Assembly (NCBI GenBank): GCA_036245525.1
Contig: BTPG01000005.1
Span: 122,090,279 to 122,154,278, forward strand
Source: Semisulcospira habei
Taxonomy: Eukaryota > Mollusca > Gastropoda > Semisulcospiridae
DNA: 64,000 bases
Direction: 5' to 3'
Part shown: one piece after another, positions 52,651 through 63,048 of the stretch
Layout of the letters: each line of letters starts with the position of its first letter
Numbering within the stretch: position 1 is the stretch's first letter
Notes under the pieces: generated by a model
The model's database searches: none
What the model saw: the letters and a program-made list of their open reading frames with translations, nothing else
What the model was told of the DNA's origin: nothing
Position numbers and translations under genes: made by a program

Positions 52651-53000
52651 CGTCTAAGTCGGGTCGTTTACATCTTTTAGGGAGGAAGATTTTCTGGTTT
52701 AGGACTCTTCAGCTGACATATCTGTTGTGAGAGTGTATATGCATAATATTCCCACTTCAAAAAAAGGCCCTTAAATGTGTGTTTATCAACATACACAGAC
52801 ACTGTTTGAGTTGCCATTGCTTCGCTACGAAAGTGTCAATGTAGCGCTTTAGAACTTCAAGAGAGTATGTTGTCAAAATAAGCGTTCCGTAAGTTATCTG
52901 CATTAAATGTATGCTATGTATGTCATGCCTGTATGTACACCAGAACAGATGAGAATGAAGCTTGTGGTAGGTTTACATGTTCTGTGTGTTATGGAATAGT

Positions 53001-53213
53001 TTAACCCATTGTGTCCCAGGTACAAAATACCCACAATTTGGAATTGTCCTCCGAGGACTCCATTACAATTAAGGAGACACATTAACCATGATAGTTCAAG
53101 GGTGGTGCCAGAATAGCTTGGCGCCTATGGGCGCCAAGCTATCCTGGCACCACTCTTGAACAATCACGGTCGATCTATACTTTGCTGTGGTGTGTCAGGG
53201 ATGAATGAGTTAA
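53001..53213. mobile_element. Hp-A hairpin element, 213 bp
   Basis: TTAACCCATTGTGTCCCAGG to GGGATGAATGAGTTAA. Subtype 2 core around GGCGCCTATGGGCGCC. Confidence 0.9.
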
Positions 53214-53383
53214 AGCTTAAAAAAATAAAAGATTTTGCGAGGACAGACAGCAGTCGAATCTTTTTCACGTTATACACCGATTTACTTCTTCTGTTCTATC
53301 CTGAACATTGAACCAAAAACTCTTTTACTGTAAATAATGTAAACGAATATCTGGACCAGTCTCTGTGGATTCCAGTAAAATAA

Positions 53384-53515
53384 CTCCCAACAAGGAAAGA
53401 AACACGATTAGAAAGAACATTTATAACACAAGCGCGTTGTGGTTGACCTTCGCAAGCGCGTTTCTTTCTTTGTCGGGAGTTTCTGTGCATTTTACAGAAC
53501 TCGGCGGTCACCACA
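53384..53515. repeat. Folded terminal-repeat relative
   Basis: AACTCCCAACAAGGAAAGAA is mirrored by TTTCTTTGTCGGGAGTT. GTGCATTTTACAGAACTCGG then CGGTCACC aligns with the GCATATTACACGCTTGGCAG segment at 16631. Confidence 0.6.
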
Positions 53516-53689
53516 TCGTACTAGTGTATTAATGGACACTTCAGATAGTTCGATAATGTTTCTGGAACCACTTTGCTTAAGGGAACAATTGGGGATGACT
53601 CGACCTTGAAGATATTACAGAGGTTACGTGCCGGACCACTCACAGCAACGAACGCGAGCGAAGTTACCGCGGGGAACCAGCATAGACAA

Positions 53690-53782
53690 CACTCCAAGCG
53701 TCTCCAAGAGGTTTAGAGCCCGGAGGACAACACTCCAAACATATCCTAAACCTCTTGGAGATGTCTGGAGTGTTGTCTATGC
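53690..53782. repeat. Hairpin with internal partial repeat
   Basis: GCATAGACAACACTCCAAGC, then CTCCAAGAGGTTTA, is mirrored by TAAACCTCTTGGAGA ending TGTTGTCTATGC. The loop repeats GACAACACTCCAA, as if an arm was partly copied again. Confidence 0.75.
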
Positions 53783-53960
53783 TTATGTGTACAAGCTGGT
53801 TATCCGTGGTGACTTCGCTTTTTTTCGTTGTTAGGACTCGTTCGGCGAAAACGTAACCTCACCATTATCTTGACACTTGCGGTTGTGTAGTCCGGGATGA
53901 TGGAATGCATGTTTTTATGGCAAACGAACTGGAAAGTAACTCTACTCACATACATGTATA

Positions 53961-54057
53961 CTGACGAGCAAAAGAAATGCGACATTTTTGGAATCATCTC
54001 AGCAAACTAAAACGTTTTAGGTGATTCCAAAAAAGTCGCATCTCTTTTGCTCATTAG
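53961..54057. mobile_element. Hp-G hairpin, 97 bp, TA duplication
   Basis: TA-CTGACGAGCAAAAGAAATG ... TCTCTTTTGCTCATTAG-TA. TA flanks both ends, as for Tc1/mariner elements. 54058-54510 contains a poly-T run (54151-54174) and no supportable gene. Confidence 0.85.
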
Positions 54058-54510
54058 TATAATTTTCTAAGCATAAGACTTAAATGCCTGCACTTGCGTT
54101 GAAGGTCTAATAAATCAACTCACTGGAGACGTGCCTATTACGGATACGAGGCTTTTTTTTTTTTTTTTTTTTTTGCGTTTTGCGTTTCTAATGAGTTATT
54201 TGCAAAACACTTATTTTTGGTATAAGCTGACAATACAAATTACTTTGATGGTTGGTAATAATGTTGATTCCATGACCTTTAATGTCCATTTAATTGAAGA
54301 TTCCTCTACTGTGTTGAACTGAGTGATTAATGCACAGCCATTTACACTAATGGAGTTTATTACTGTGGACGAGTGCTTGTCGCGACGCATAACCACTTTA
54401 AAATGATTAACACTTACATTGTCAGTGGTCGTGAAGTTGGTCTCTATGAAATCATCACTGACTGAAAGCCCTATAATTATTCTGCGTGAGGAACGCAGAT
54501 ATACGTGGAA

Positions 54511-54583
54511 CCAGCAAGAAGGATAGATCATCATGAAGCCCCTCAGCCCCCGGGTTTTTCATGATGATCTATGCTACTTGCGC
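54511..54583. mobile_element. Hp-B hairpin core, variant arms
   Basis: AAGGATAGATCATCATGAAG / TTCATGATGATCTATGCTAC. ATCATC/GATGAT is a paired change relative to ATCCTC/GAGGAT. Confidence 0.75.
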
Positions 54584-54687
54584 TTCGACTGGCGACTCAG
54601 CAGTGACGGGGTTCACCTACGCATTTGGCGACGAACAAGACGAAGTAATTGTGCTTAGTCTCAGCACAGAACACAACAGACAGTAAC

Positions 54688-54900
54688 GAAGAACCCCTTC
54701 ACCACCACTTGAGGCATAGTTTGTTTCTGAAATCTTTTATCATTGGAAGACCAACAGCCACAGCCGTCTAAAGAACATGGTGACAAATTGAGCTCAGCAA
54801 GAGGCATAGATCCTCATGAGCCCCCGCGGTTGCGGGGGCTCATGAGGATCTAAGCGTCTTGCAGTTGGTTGGCGTTCACTTTTTCAGTCAAGGGGGTAAT
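54688..54900. mobile_element. Hp-B hairpin element, near full length
   Basis: AACCCCTTCACCACCACTTG at the left and CACTTTTTCAGTCAAGGGGG at the right. The core 54797-54863 is around CCCCCGCGGTTGCGGGGGC. Confidence 0.8.
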
Positions 54901-55146
54901 ATTTTCCAATATGACCTTTTGCATATGCTCTTGATATTCCTTACAAATGTGCTGCCCACATGGATAGGTGAAAACGTTGTTGGCCTGTGAAGTTTGAATG
55001 TCGTAAAATGTAAGACTTTTCTGCTCTTCTTCAACTTATTTGCGTGGGAAAGTGCACTCAGACGCACGAAAAGACAGCAAGGACACTCCTGTTACATGAG
55101 CGTACTCACAAGTCTTGCGAAAAGAAGTGTTGAACTCGGAAAGCAG

Positions 55147-55331
55147 AAAATTGAGGTTGAGAACCCTTTAAGTATGAAACAAGAAACACGACGTTTTGGA
55201 TCAGAGATCCTTCTTCACCGTGATATGGAAACAACGTACAACGTTGTTTTCATATCACCGTGAAGAAGGATCTCTGATCCAAAACGTCGTGTTTCTTGTT
55301 TCATACTTAAAAGGTTTTCAATCTCTATTTT
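55147..55331. repeat. 185-bp near-perfect palindrome
   Basis: Arms of about 90 bp. AAGTATGAAACAAGAAACAC, GACGTTTTGGATCAGAGATC and CTTCTTCACCGTGATATG are mirrored exactly. The outer parts (TTGAGGTTGAGAACCC / GGTTTTCAATCTCT) are diverged. It is the longest almost loopless palindrome in the window. 54901-55146 has no recognisable feature. Confidence 0.9.
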
Positions 55332-55504
55332 ATGTTTTCATTTCACATGAAATCCTTGCGTGCAACATTTTTACTTCTAGGTGTAGGACCCTTTTTATGT
55401 TTCATGTGCCAGCACTCAACACTATTTCCTGTTCAATGCAATTTTAAGACGTGGTGGCAGTGGATTTTCCATGACCTTGACCCATGTTAGCTTTGGCAAA
55501 TAAC

Positions 55505-55645
55505 AACAAGATGTTGATCGGCCATGAAAATTCAAGGGTGCTTCCAAAATAGCTATTATTCTCTAAGCTGTTTTGGAGGTTATTATGCTCCAAGCTATTT
55601 TAGCAGCCTCCATAAATTATCCTCATCAATGTGTCTAATGAGCTG
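55505..55645. mobile_element. Degenerate Hp-A copy
   Basis: CCATGAAAATTCAAGGGTGC, CTAAGCTGTTTTGGAGG and CCTCCATAAATTATCCTCAT remain. The core is rearranged. Confidence 0.5.
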
Positions 55646-55707
55646 TTAAGTACTCTCCAGAGTACAACCGCCTTAATTTTGGGATTTTCCATTCCAACTC
55701 AAACTGA

Positions 55708-55799
55708 TAACCCTGTGGCTATCGGTGGCGCTTTTTGTCGAGGTGATTCCTGTTGGAATCACCTCGACAAAAATACGCTACTACAACCAGTGGTTTGAT
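55708..55799. mobile_element. Hp-C hairpin
   Basis: GGCGCTTTTTGTCGAGGTGA / TCACCTCGACAAAAATACGC around ATTCCTGTTGGAAT. Outer TTAA lost. 55800-56340 shows no supportable gene. Confidence 0.8.
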
Positions 55800-56340
55800 A
55801 GAAATGACAAATACACAATGCCTTCGAACGCAATTCACGTTTTACGATCACAATGAACAGGCCTACTACTCAGTGTGGTTGATAATTCCTTGTGGCCAAT
55901 AAATTAACGTGCAATGTTTTACTTGTTAGCTGGCGCCCAAAACTGTTTCTGTATTTCGACAAACGCTGTTTATACTACGGCTTCACAAACACAAAAACTC
56001 CCTCGATCTGCATCCCTTTAAGGAAATATGAGTCCACCCATTGCAAACAAAGGCACGAACAAATTAGTGATCACGTGCTGAATTGTGTAAATCCGATTGG
56101 TTCACGGCTTCCGAGAGCAGATTTCTAAAAGCAAATACCAGGAAACACTGAGAAAACGCCTGTTTTCGAAATACACTCAAAAGATTATTTTTAGCAGCAA
56201 TCAAGTGACATAAATAAGATTTTTTTCTTTGATTCCATAAAATGTTATGCACAAGATGCCTGATGGAAGTTAAGATCTAAGATACCATGCTTGTTGGCCT
56301 CCATAACACACGTCTGAAGAACTCTCACTTTCTCCACTTT

Positions 56341-56465
56341 GGTTAGCCCCTTTACTGTGGACGAAAATACAACATCACCAAACTGCAAGAGGCATAGATC
56401 CTCACGAGCCACCCGCAGATGCGGGGGCTCGTGAGATTCTATGCCTCTTTTTGGCGATGTGTTGA
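56341..56465. mobile_element. Hp-B hairpin element
   Basis: TTAGCCCCTTTACTGTGGAC at the left. Core GCAAGAGGCATAGATCCTCA then CGAGCC / GGCTCGTGAG. CACGAG/CTCGTG is paired, unlike CATGAG/CTCATG elsewhere. Confidence 0.78.
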
Positions 56466-56484
56466 AACCATACTTATTCGCCAG

Positions 56485-56675
56485 GTTAAGAGACTGCTAA
56501 TTTACGTACACTGCACGTACGATTTTGTTTCTGAAATCTTGGTTCATTCAACGACCAAAAGCCGACACCGTCCAAGAAACAAAATGGTCTCAGCAAGAGA
56601 CATAGATCCTCATGAGGATCTATGACTCTTGCAGTTGGATCATGTTCACTTTTTTCTCGGCAGTCAAGGTGTTAA
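56485..56675. mobile_element. Hp-B element with loopless core, TTAA at both ends
   Basis: TTAAGAGACTGCTAATTTAC to GCAGTCAAGGTGTTAA. The core is shortened to ATAGATCCTCATGAGGATCT, so the GC-rich loop half is cleanly missing. 56676-57284 shows no gene. Confidence 0.82.
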
Positions 56676-57284
56676 ATATGGGAAAGAGACGCCTCAGTTA
56701 CCGATAGAGAGCAAATACCCGCGCGCGTGTGGGTGTTATGTTAACCCGGTAATTTCTACATGTTCGGTACCTGTCAAGTATTCTTAGATTCACGTTCAAA
56801 CCATTTTCCTTGGAAAATAACCTAAATGTTGAGCTTTGTGTTACTTTCCTGCCCCCATATGCTTACTTTGAAAACAAACTTCGTCTAAAAAGAAAATGGT
56901 CTGACACACGAGTATACCTGAGTCAGTTTGCATTTTATTGCTGTTCTTTTTTCATTTCAATTATGTGTTCATTTATTTATAGGCGATACACTCCCGACTA
57001 ATAGATTAGATAAAAACAGGCGTGTCAATTTACAAGGGAGGCAACCATCACTGTGTGTTGTGATTCGTACAAGAGTGTCCATTTAAAGGGGACGAAGTGG
57101 TAGCCATGTTTTAATGGATTTTGCGTAAGGATCTTCATACGTGTTCGAAAACAACAACGTATAAAAGATCTGTATCCAAAATGTTTCAGAATTTGGTGAT
57201 TTGGTAGCGTAGGTTTGAAAGAAACACCCAATAGGATGAAAAAATCGCATTACTTACGTAAGAGCCCACTCATTTGAAAATTTT

Positions 57285-57440
57285 CGGAAATCAGAAGTAA
57301 GTCAAAATTTCGCGTATCGACAAAAACAGTAGATTAAAAGCCCGGACAAACATGCGATGTCGTGTGTGTTCGCCAGAGCTCTTAATTTACTGTTTTCGTC
57401 GAAACGAGTGCACTTTTTATCCATTTCTGATTTCCCAAGA
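57285..57440. repeat. Imperfect long inverted repeat
   Basis: GAAATCAGAAGTAAGTCAAA and CGACAAAAACAGTAGATTAA are mirrored by TTAATTTACTGTTTTCGTCG and TCCATTTCTGATTTC. A piece recurs inverted at about 49003-49050 (GTCCGGGCTTTTAATCCACT). Confidence 0.65.
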
Positions 57441-57605
57441 ACGGCTATTTCTAAAACACTTTAAATCACTTATCCACCCGGTCCGAGACACTAAACAAAT
57501 CACGACACTGCAATATGAAAAAAAGCCAAACTAATTAAATTACTTTAAGTAGTTTGTCAGATCATATTTCTTCTTTCCAGGAGGCTCGATCCTATGAATA
57601 TTTTT

Positions 57606-57774
57606 TTAACCCTTCCCATCCTGATACACCCATTGCTTGACATAAGACTGACTATGTTAGTTAAAAGGTGGTGCCAGAATAGCTTGGCGCCTGACTAACT
57701 ACCTAATGTAGCCTTCACAGGACAAAAAGCAAATTAAAAAAAAAAAGAATCAGCCTCATGATGTAATGGGTTAA
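57606..57774. mobile_element. Hp-A element, right arm of core deleted, TTAA at both ends
   Basis: TTAACCCTTCCCATCCTGAT to GATGTAATGGGTTAA. The left arm runs to GCTTGGCGCC and then jumps to TGACTAACTACC. Confidence 0.8.
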
Positions 57775-57943
57775 CAATGAAAGAAGGAGGGGACTATAAG
57801 CCCTCTGGATGCTACGATTTAAGCCTTATTACGTGTCCTTTCCCCCCGAACGATATCGTCAGTAGCAGTCAAAGAGTTAACTATTTGTCTTCTTAACAAA
57901 CGCCTCTACGTGCCACACGCCCCATGCTAAAATATTGTCTACA

Positions 57944-58058
57944 CAAAGATGAACCTTTTGGCTGTTGGTAGCGCATTTTGTCGCGATAATTCCTGTAGGA
58001 GTTATCTCGCTACAAAAATTATCACGACACAAGGCGCTACCGACAGCCAAAAGGTGAA
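57944..58058. mobile_element. Hp-C hairpin with extra inner stem
   Basis: CCTTTTGGCTGTTGGTAGCG / CGCTACCGACAGCCAAAAGG. The loop side contains AATTCCTGTAGGAGTTATCT then TCGCTACAAAAATTATCACG, an added inverted segment. Confidence 0.75.
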
Positions 58059-58104
58059 GACAACCATTACAACTGCACATAAATATTGCCTAAAAGTCGA
58101 TATA

Positions 58105-58203
58105 CTGACGAGCACAAGAAATGCCGCGACATTTTCGGAATCATCGGAAACACTAAAGTGTTTCCGATGATTTAAAAAATGTCGCATTTCTTTTTCTTGT
58201 CAG
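58105..58203. mobile_element. Hp-G hairpin, 99 bp, TA duplication
   Basis: TA-CTGACGAGCACAAGAAATG ... TTTCTTTTTCTTGTCAG-TA. Centre ATCGGAAACACTAAAGTGTT. Confidence 0.85.
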
Positions 58204-58237
58204 TATTATATTCCTTCTCCAAGCAGGAAACTTTTCA

Positions 58238-58315
58238 GGCAAAATCCTTGAGCTGACAAGCTATTCAGGCACTACTTTTCTTGAGCTTTCACGGACGAAT
58301 CATTTCCTGCAATGT
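58238..58315. mobile_element. Hp-A fragment
   Basis: CAAGCTATTCAGGCACTACT then CTTGAGCTTTCACGG is a right-arm remnant of subtype 3. 58316-58830 shows no supportable gene. Confidence 0.5.
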
Positions 58316-58830
58316 GACACTGAGAGTTGAGGAGATATTACATAGCAAAACTTGTTCCCCACCTAAGGAAAAGAGAAACTAATTATACCACGGCACTGGG
58401 TCGCGCTCCAATATTAGCGAATACACATGTAGCGAATTTGGTTGTCAAACAAAACGGTATTTTTAGACCGGCTGTCAAAGGGAGACTACCCAGCCGATAA
58501 AAGGGAGACAAGTTTGAGTTATGTTAGCACAGCACAATGGCGTATTGAAAATAGGCACACAGTGACTGTAAGAGAGCGTTCAAAGCTGAGAAGGGAGTCT
58601 CCATTTCAGTGTGTTCAAAGATGACCCGATACGCCAAAAATAAGGACTGCCCGCAAGTTTTATTAGGGAGTGTTGCTGGCAATGAGATGGCAAACAAAAC
58701 TGACAAAAATATCAATACATTTTTGCTAGTTGTGTTAGTCGTCTCATTGCCACTGAACAAACGATGAACTGTTTATAAGCAACACAAGAAATATACGTCT
58801 ATAATTAAAGGAGCAATCAATATTGACCCT

Positions 58831-59029
58831 GTAACCCCTTCACTGCCCACAAAAAGGTGAACACGATCCAACTGTAAGAGATATAGATCTTCATAAGCTC
58901 CCGCGATGCGGGGGCTCATGGGGAGATCAATTTGTATCCAAGTTTCTTGGACTGAGTTGGCTCTTGGTCGTTGAATGAAGCAGGATTTAAGAAACAAAAA
59001 TGTACGTACAGTGACAGAGAAGGGGTTAA
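58831..59029. mobile_element. Hp-B hairpin element, 199 bp
   Basis: GTAACCCCTTCACTGCCCAC to GTGACAGAGAAGGGGTTAA. The core around TCCCGCGATGCGGGGG is imperfect. Confidence 0.8.
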
Positions 59030-59166
59030 TTTTAGTGGTATAGTTTGGCTTGTGAACAGAATGGGCGAAGAATGTACATGAATCCAGTCAAGTATTCTTG
59101 TTTTACTTGCTACACATTTGACGGGGGAATAAAGCCTAGACATGCAAAAGAATGTAAGGTACAGTG

Positions 59167-60094
59167 TGTTACGTGTTGAGTCGTGGTCGTAGTATGATAT
59201 CACATCAGACGGCACGCACGTAAGGTTTTTTTTAAAGAAACTTCATTCAGCTGCAACCCGTCACACGTGGCTTAAGGATGTAGACCACACTGGAGTAACA
59301 GTTCCAACAATATTTTATTGCAGTGATGCGATCTCCACACAATGCGTTTACAAATTCTCCAACACTGATACAATGTCTCCTCTGCAAAATGTCTACACTT
59401 TGACCCAATGCGTCTCTCATACAATGTACCCATGCACTGCATAACTCCGTCACTGACAATGAAGCACGATACCTTGCGTAGCTCTCTCAATGTCAATGTG
59501 CTTACGATACACTGCAATTATACAACTTAACAATGTACCGACGCTGTTACATCGCAATTCTACAACTGAACAATGTACACACGCGCTTCTAAACAGTCTT
59601 ATATAGTGTTATGCTTTTGGGAATAATCCAGCAACTTCGTACAACACACAACTAATCAAAATAGAATACGTAACCGAAACTCATAAATATTAATGAAAAA
59701 GAATACATCAGAATGGTCTACAAGAATCTGGCTGCTATTTCCAGCCCCTATTATGGGAAACCCCGGCGCGTTATTACGTCTCACAAACGTATGGCAGACA
59801 GTTCACGACCTTGCCAAAACTTTCTGGATGGTTCACGAGTTTTCTTAGCACCTACTGGCGGCTAACGTCACGCGTACAGAAAACAATGGTGATTATTCGG
59901 GCGGCTTCTAGACTCTTCGGGATCCAACTCCGTGTAGCAAAGGACAATCAATTCCGCTCTCTGTGCGAACGATAGTGAATCTTACTAAAAAGGTACGTGA
60001 TTCGTAACCATGATAGCTCAAATAAATATCGAATCGTTTCCTACGATTAACTACACACATGCTCTCACAGAACAACACAACCACAATCGTAACA
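59167..60094 (-). mobile_element. Solo LTR, 928 bp, with 5-bp TSD CAGTG
   Basis: The minus-strand copy of the LTR at 40233-41092. The plus strand begins TGTTACG and ends CGTAACA. CAGTG is duplicated exactly at 59162-59166 and 60095-60099. On the minus strand there is a TATATAAG box near 59599-59606 and AATAAA at about 59314-59319. Several internal phrases, such as TTGTATCAGTGTTGG, are shared with the other copy. No coding region. The U3 portion is longer than in the other copy. Confidence 0.93.
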
Positions 60095-60120
60095 CAGTGC
60101 TTCACTGACAAATTCACCCG

Positions 60121-60220
60121 ATAACCCCTTGGCTGTTGGCAGCGGTTTTTGTTGAGATGGCCGGTTCCAGCAAGTATCACCTCTCGAGACTAAAAGCGCT
60201 ACCGACAGGCAAAGGGTTAA
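60121..60220. mobile_element. Hp-C hairpin
   Basis: ATAACCCCTTGGCTGTTGGC to ACCGACAGGCAAAGGGTTAA. The centre is mismatched. It lies just outside the solo LTR. Confidence 0.75.
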
Positions 60221-60380
60221 CGTGCCAACCCAAGAACCCGAGAAGACTTTCACAAAGCTCACTGAAAAAAAAAGTTACTTATATTAGTTGTTCTGTCTCA
60301 AGTTTACTTAAATAAATTTGAACACCATGCTTTTGGAAACTTTCGGAGGGAAGAGGTCTGGATCTCCCATGAAATAATCA

Positions 60381-60484
60381 TTAACCTTTTGTGTGTCGGT
60401 AGCGGTTTTAGTCGCGATGATTCCTACAGGAATTCCTACAGGAATCATCGCGACTAAAACCGCTACGGACACCCAAAGGGATAA
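60381..60484. mobile_element. Hp-C hairpin with duplicated centre
   Basis: TTAACCTTTTGTGTGTCGGT to CACCCAAAGGGATAA. GCGATGATTCCTACAGGAAT then TCCTACAGGAATCATCGCG shows the ATTCCTACAGG centre twice. GTCGCGATGATTCC/GGAATCATCGCGAC is the paired counterpart of GTCGAGGTGATTCC/GGAATCACCTCGAC in the copy at 55708. 60485-60776 holds no supportable gene. Confidence 0.82.
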
Positions 60485-60776
60485 AGAAGGCTGTATCAGT
60501 CATGTTTCTTCATAAAAAAACACATTTGAGCTATCGTGCTCGCTAAACCTCTCTCCAAAGTCCTTACATTTCAAAAACGAACATGGCGGCGGGGGCGTCA
60601 GTTTGCGGACGCCCTGTGTGTTAATAAGGGGCCGTAACCCCTGAATAAGGGCCCGTAACCTCCTACCGGACACTTGACTTCAGGGACGGCCACCACTTCA
60701 TGCGACATCAAAGCCCATTCGCAGTCTAAAAGTCTCATGCTCTCTTTCGCTAAAGGAATTGAGTCGTAAATGTGCA

Positions 60777-60823
60777 CCAGGAAGAGGCATAGATTCCTGT
60801 GAGAATCTATGTCTCTTTCAAAC
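60777..60823. mobile_element. Hp-B short hairpin
   Basis: AAGAGGCATAGATTCCTGTG then AGAATCTATGTCTCTT. The GC-rich part is lost. Confidence 0.6.
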
Positions 60824-60984
60824 CGAAGGTATGCCCGCCTGAGCGCTTCTGAAGCAAAAAGACTACTAGTCTAGAAATAGAGCAGACCTATCCTAAACAG
60901 TTGTTATTTTTCATGATACATAATGTGTGCTAAGATGGTTGGAGTAATGTATATATATATTTAAAATTCATGCTTACTTGTAAT

Positions 60985-61322
60985 AAAAAAACCAACCAAC
61001 CAAACAAACAAAACAAACTAAAACAATGCAAACAAACAAACAACAACAACAACAAACAAAAACAAAGCAAAAAAAAAAAAAAAAACAAATTAACAAACAA
61101 ACAACAAACAAACAAACAAACAAATTAACTCCCTAACAAACATAAAAACCTCACAAAAACAATAACAAAAACCCGAACAACCTGAAAACAACACAAAAAC
61201 CCAAACCAACCAAACAACCCCCCCCCCCACACCCCACCTCCAAAGGCAAAAACAAAAACAAAACCAAAAAACCAAAAAACAATAACAAACAAACAAAAAA
61301 GACAACAAGAAAAGAAAAGAAA
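60985..61322. repeat. A/C-rich low-complexity tract
   Basis: AAAC, CAAC and CAAAA repeats, with poly-A near 61070-61085 and poly-C near 61219. The frames here are artefacts. Confidence 0.9.
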
Positions 61323-61374
61323 ACATGTATGCTGCTCACAGTAAGGTGAGAACAACCCTGTACAATGGTCATGA

Positions 61375-61800
61375 TTTGAAATAAGCTGTCAAATTTTAAG
61401 ATTTTATCTAGGGCTTTTGGATAAAATGTTAGTCAACTGTGTCAAATTTTAAGACTTTGTCGTGGAACTTTTGGACAAGTCTGTAATCAACTCTCTAATA
61501 TTTTAAGATTTTGACGTAGAATTTTTGGACCAGACTGTTGTCAACTCTGTCACATGTTAAGACTTTGTCATGGAACTTTTAGACAGGACTGTAATCAACT
61601 CTAAAAAATTAAAGATTTTGTCATGAATCTTTTGGACAAGACCTTAGTCAACTCTGTCAAATTGTAAGATTTTGTAGTGGAATTTTTGGACAAGATTGTA
61701 GTCAACTCTGTCAAAGTGTAAGATTTTGTCGTGAAATATTTGGACAAGACTGGACAAGACTGTAGTTAAGTCTTCAAATTTTAAAATGTTTGTCGTGGAA
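61375..61800. repeat. Minisatellite, unit of about 55 bp
   Basis: About eight diverged units of TTTTAAGATTTTGTCGTGGA, ATTTTTGGACAAGACTGTAG and TCAACTCTGTCAAA. One unit has an internal GACAAGACTG duplication. Confidence 0.88.
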
Positions 61801-61850
61801 TTTTTGGACAAGACGTTAGTCTTGTTAAAAAATTCCACGACAAAATCTTA
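61780..61850. repeat. Inverted end of the minisatellite
   Basis: The last unit (TTTGTCGTGGAATTTTTGG) is followed after GACGTTAGTC by its reverse complement AAAAATTCCACGACAAAATC. The array closes in a hairpin. Confidence 0.8.
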
Positions 61851-62023
61851 AAATTTGACAGTTGTGATTACTCCAAATCATGACCTCTTCTCAGGGTGGT
61901 CCGTAACGTATTGTGATCAGTACATCAGTAAGTCCACAATGTCGGCCAGTTACACTGATGATGACATGTCACGATGTTCCTCACATTAGGAACACGGTAA
62001 ACTGAATATAAGCTGCATGCCAG

Positions 62024-62234
62024 TTAATCCTTTCCATCCTGATACACTAGTGCATGAAATAAATTGACTATGCTAGTTCAAGGGTAGTGCCAGAATAAAT
62101 TGGCGCCCTTGGCGCCAAGCTATTCTGGCACTGCTCTTGAACTAAAATGGTTGATCAGTCTCCTGATCTGTAACGTAACCTTCATAGCACAGTACACAAA
62201 CTGAAAACTTTCCGTCTCAGAAGGTAATAGTGTT
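62024..62234. mobile_element. Hp-A hairpin element
   Basis: TTAATCCTTTCCATCCTGAT at the left. The core GCCAGAATAAATTGGCGCCC / TTGGCGCCAAGCTATTCTGG has a small left-arm deletion. The right TTAA is decayed. Confidence 0.8.
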
Positions 62235-62360
62235 ACACTTTATTGTATTCGAGTAAGTTTTTTAATTTCAGTTTTCTAAATTAAAATGTTCCAGAATTTT
62301 TCGTTCACGATGGTTTAAGTTACACTTTTTTGGAGCATCTAGGAGAATACAATTATTTAT

Positions 62361-62450
62361 TTAATCATTTGTCTGTCAGTAGCGCTGTTCGTCGTAGTGA
62401 TTTTTACAGGAATCACTTTGACTAAAAGCGCTACCGACAGCCGTTGGTAA
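62361..62450. mobile_element. Hp-C hairpin
   Basis: TTAATCATTTGTCTGTCAGT to CGCTACCGACAGCCGTTGGT. It is separated from the next Hp-B by only 8 bp. Confidence 0.78.
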
Positions 62451-62458
62451 TCAACCTC

Positions 62459-62651
62459 TTAACCACAAAGAAAAACTCAATAAAGACTGCAGATCCTCAT
62501 GATCCCCCGCGCTTGCGGGGCCCATGAGAATCTATGCTTCTTGCCGAGACCAGTTTTATCCATCTTCCATGGACGGGGGCGGCTTTTGGTCGTTGAAGGA
62601 ACACCGATTTTAGAAACAAAATATTGCGTTCGGCCGCAGGGAAGGGGTTAA
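62459..62651. mobile_element. Hp-B hairpin element, TTAA at both ends
   Basis: TTAACCACAAAGAAAAACTC to GGCCGCAGGGAAGGGGTTAA. Core CAGATCCTCATGATCCCCCG / CGGGGCCCATGAGAATCTAT. Confidence 0.8.
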
Positions 62652-62688
62652 ACATATAAGACAGATGTTTAAATCGTGCTCTGCTCAA

Positions 62689-62716
62689 AAAGACCTACCG
62701 ACAGCCAAAGGGTAAA
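62689..62716. mobile_element. Hp-C end fragment
   Basis: ACCTACCGACAGCCAAAGGGT only. Confidence 0.5.
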
Positions 62717-62731
62717 AGATCAAAATAATGT

Positions 62732-62875
62732 TTAACCCATTTAATTATATTTTGGAGGTGTCATCCAACGACTATATACCAGTGTACACAAACCACATAT
62801 TTATTCTGGTACTACCCTTGAACTAGCATAGTCAATTTATTTCATGCACTAGTGTATCAGGATGGAAAGGATTAA
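62732..62875. mobile_element. Hp-A element, hairpin core deleted, TTAA at both ends
   Basis: TTAACCCATTTAATTATATT to AGGATGGAAAGGATTAA. Only the outer halves remain. The right half mirrors 62024-62092. Confidence 0.78.
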
Positions 62876-63048
62876 ATGGCATGCAGCTTATATTCAGTTC
62901 ACCGTGTTCCTAATGTGAGGAACATCGTGACATGTCATCATCAGTGTAACTGGCCGACATTGTAGACTTACTGAGATGTACTGATCACAATAAGTTACGG
63001 ACCACCCTGAGAAGAGGTCATGATTTGGAGTAATCACAACTGTCAAAT

